Positions 14,322-14,355 of a stretch of 14,355 nucleotides of DNA are shown here, in pieces. The number at the start of each line of letters is the position of its first letter. The first letter of the stretch is position 1. The position numbers and the translations under genes are program-made. The DNA is from Paraglaciecola arctica (GTDB lineage: Bacteria > Pseudomonadota > Gammaproteobacteria > Enterobacterales > Alteromonadaceae), in assembly GCA_003232445.1 (NCBI GenBank), contig QIJM01000107.1, forward strand, positions 1 through 14,355, written 5' to 3'. Below the pieces are notes generated by a model, which made no database searches, was not told the origin of the DNA, and was given only the letters and a program-made list of their open reading frames with translations.

Positions 14322-14355
14322 TATTTACCGTTACCGAAAAAAATCGACCCTTCTA

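Noticed and set aside
1..14355. Search for CRISPR arrays, tRNA genes, transposase genes and terminal inverted repeats around the operon
   Set aside because: No repeat-spacer pattern, cloverleaf, transposase or paired inverted repeats were noticed by reading, so a specific mobile-element mechanism for the operon's arrival cannot be supported.

Overview
The window looks like chromosomal DNA of a marine gammaproteobacterium, probably of the Alteromonadales (Alteromonas/Glaciecola/Paraglaciecola type). This is inferred from gene style and moderate GC: a GlnS N-terminus very close to the enterobacterial one, a GH13 amylase lipoprotein next to an SLC45/GPH-type sugar symporter and a LacI regulator, and a two-component pair with LytTR output. 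No tRNA, rRNA, CRISPR array, insertion sequence or origin was seen.

Left part (1-5567). The 5' end of glnS leaves the window on the minus strand. A LacI-family regulator on the plus strand converges, with a 2-nt gap, on a minus-strand operon of a sugar symporter followed by a GH13 alpha-amylase lipoprotein. The operon is preceded by a LacI-type palindrome, so regulator, transporter and enzyme look like a small maltodextrin/starch-utilisation unit. Upstream on the same strand are a rhomboid protease and a 57-codon remnant of a hot-dog thioesterase that seems to have lost its middle.

Middle part (5568-12330). After a roughly 400-nt regulatory region comes a tightly packed plus-strand operon of seven genes: an ABC ATPase and ABC-2 permease, a secreted DUF2141 protein, a second ABC pair of MacB/LolD and LolC/FtsX type, a periplasmic LolA-like carrier and an outer-membrane beta-barrel. 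The last four span inner membrane, periplasm and outer membrane. I propose that the operon is a dedicated envelope transport system for a lipid, lipoprotein or other amphiphile. The cargo is not visible in the sequence.

Right part (12331-14355). The operon runs into an orphan ribosome binding site with a two-codon frame, then the 3' end of a gene resembling a Rieske oxygenase alpha subunit with no start. This looks like a recombination scar. On the minus strand, converging on the operon, is a LytS/LytR-like pair: a four-TM His_kinase-type sensor and a LytTR response regulator. The 9-bp direct repeats with 21-bp period upstream of the operon have the geometry of LytTR binding sites, so this pair is the best candidate for its controller.
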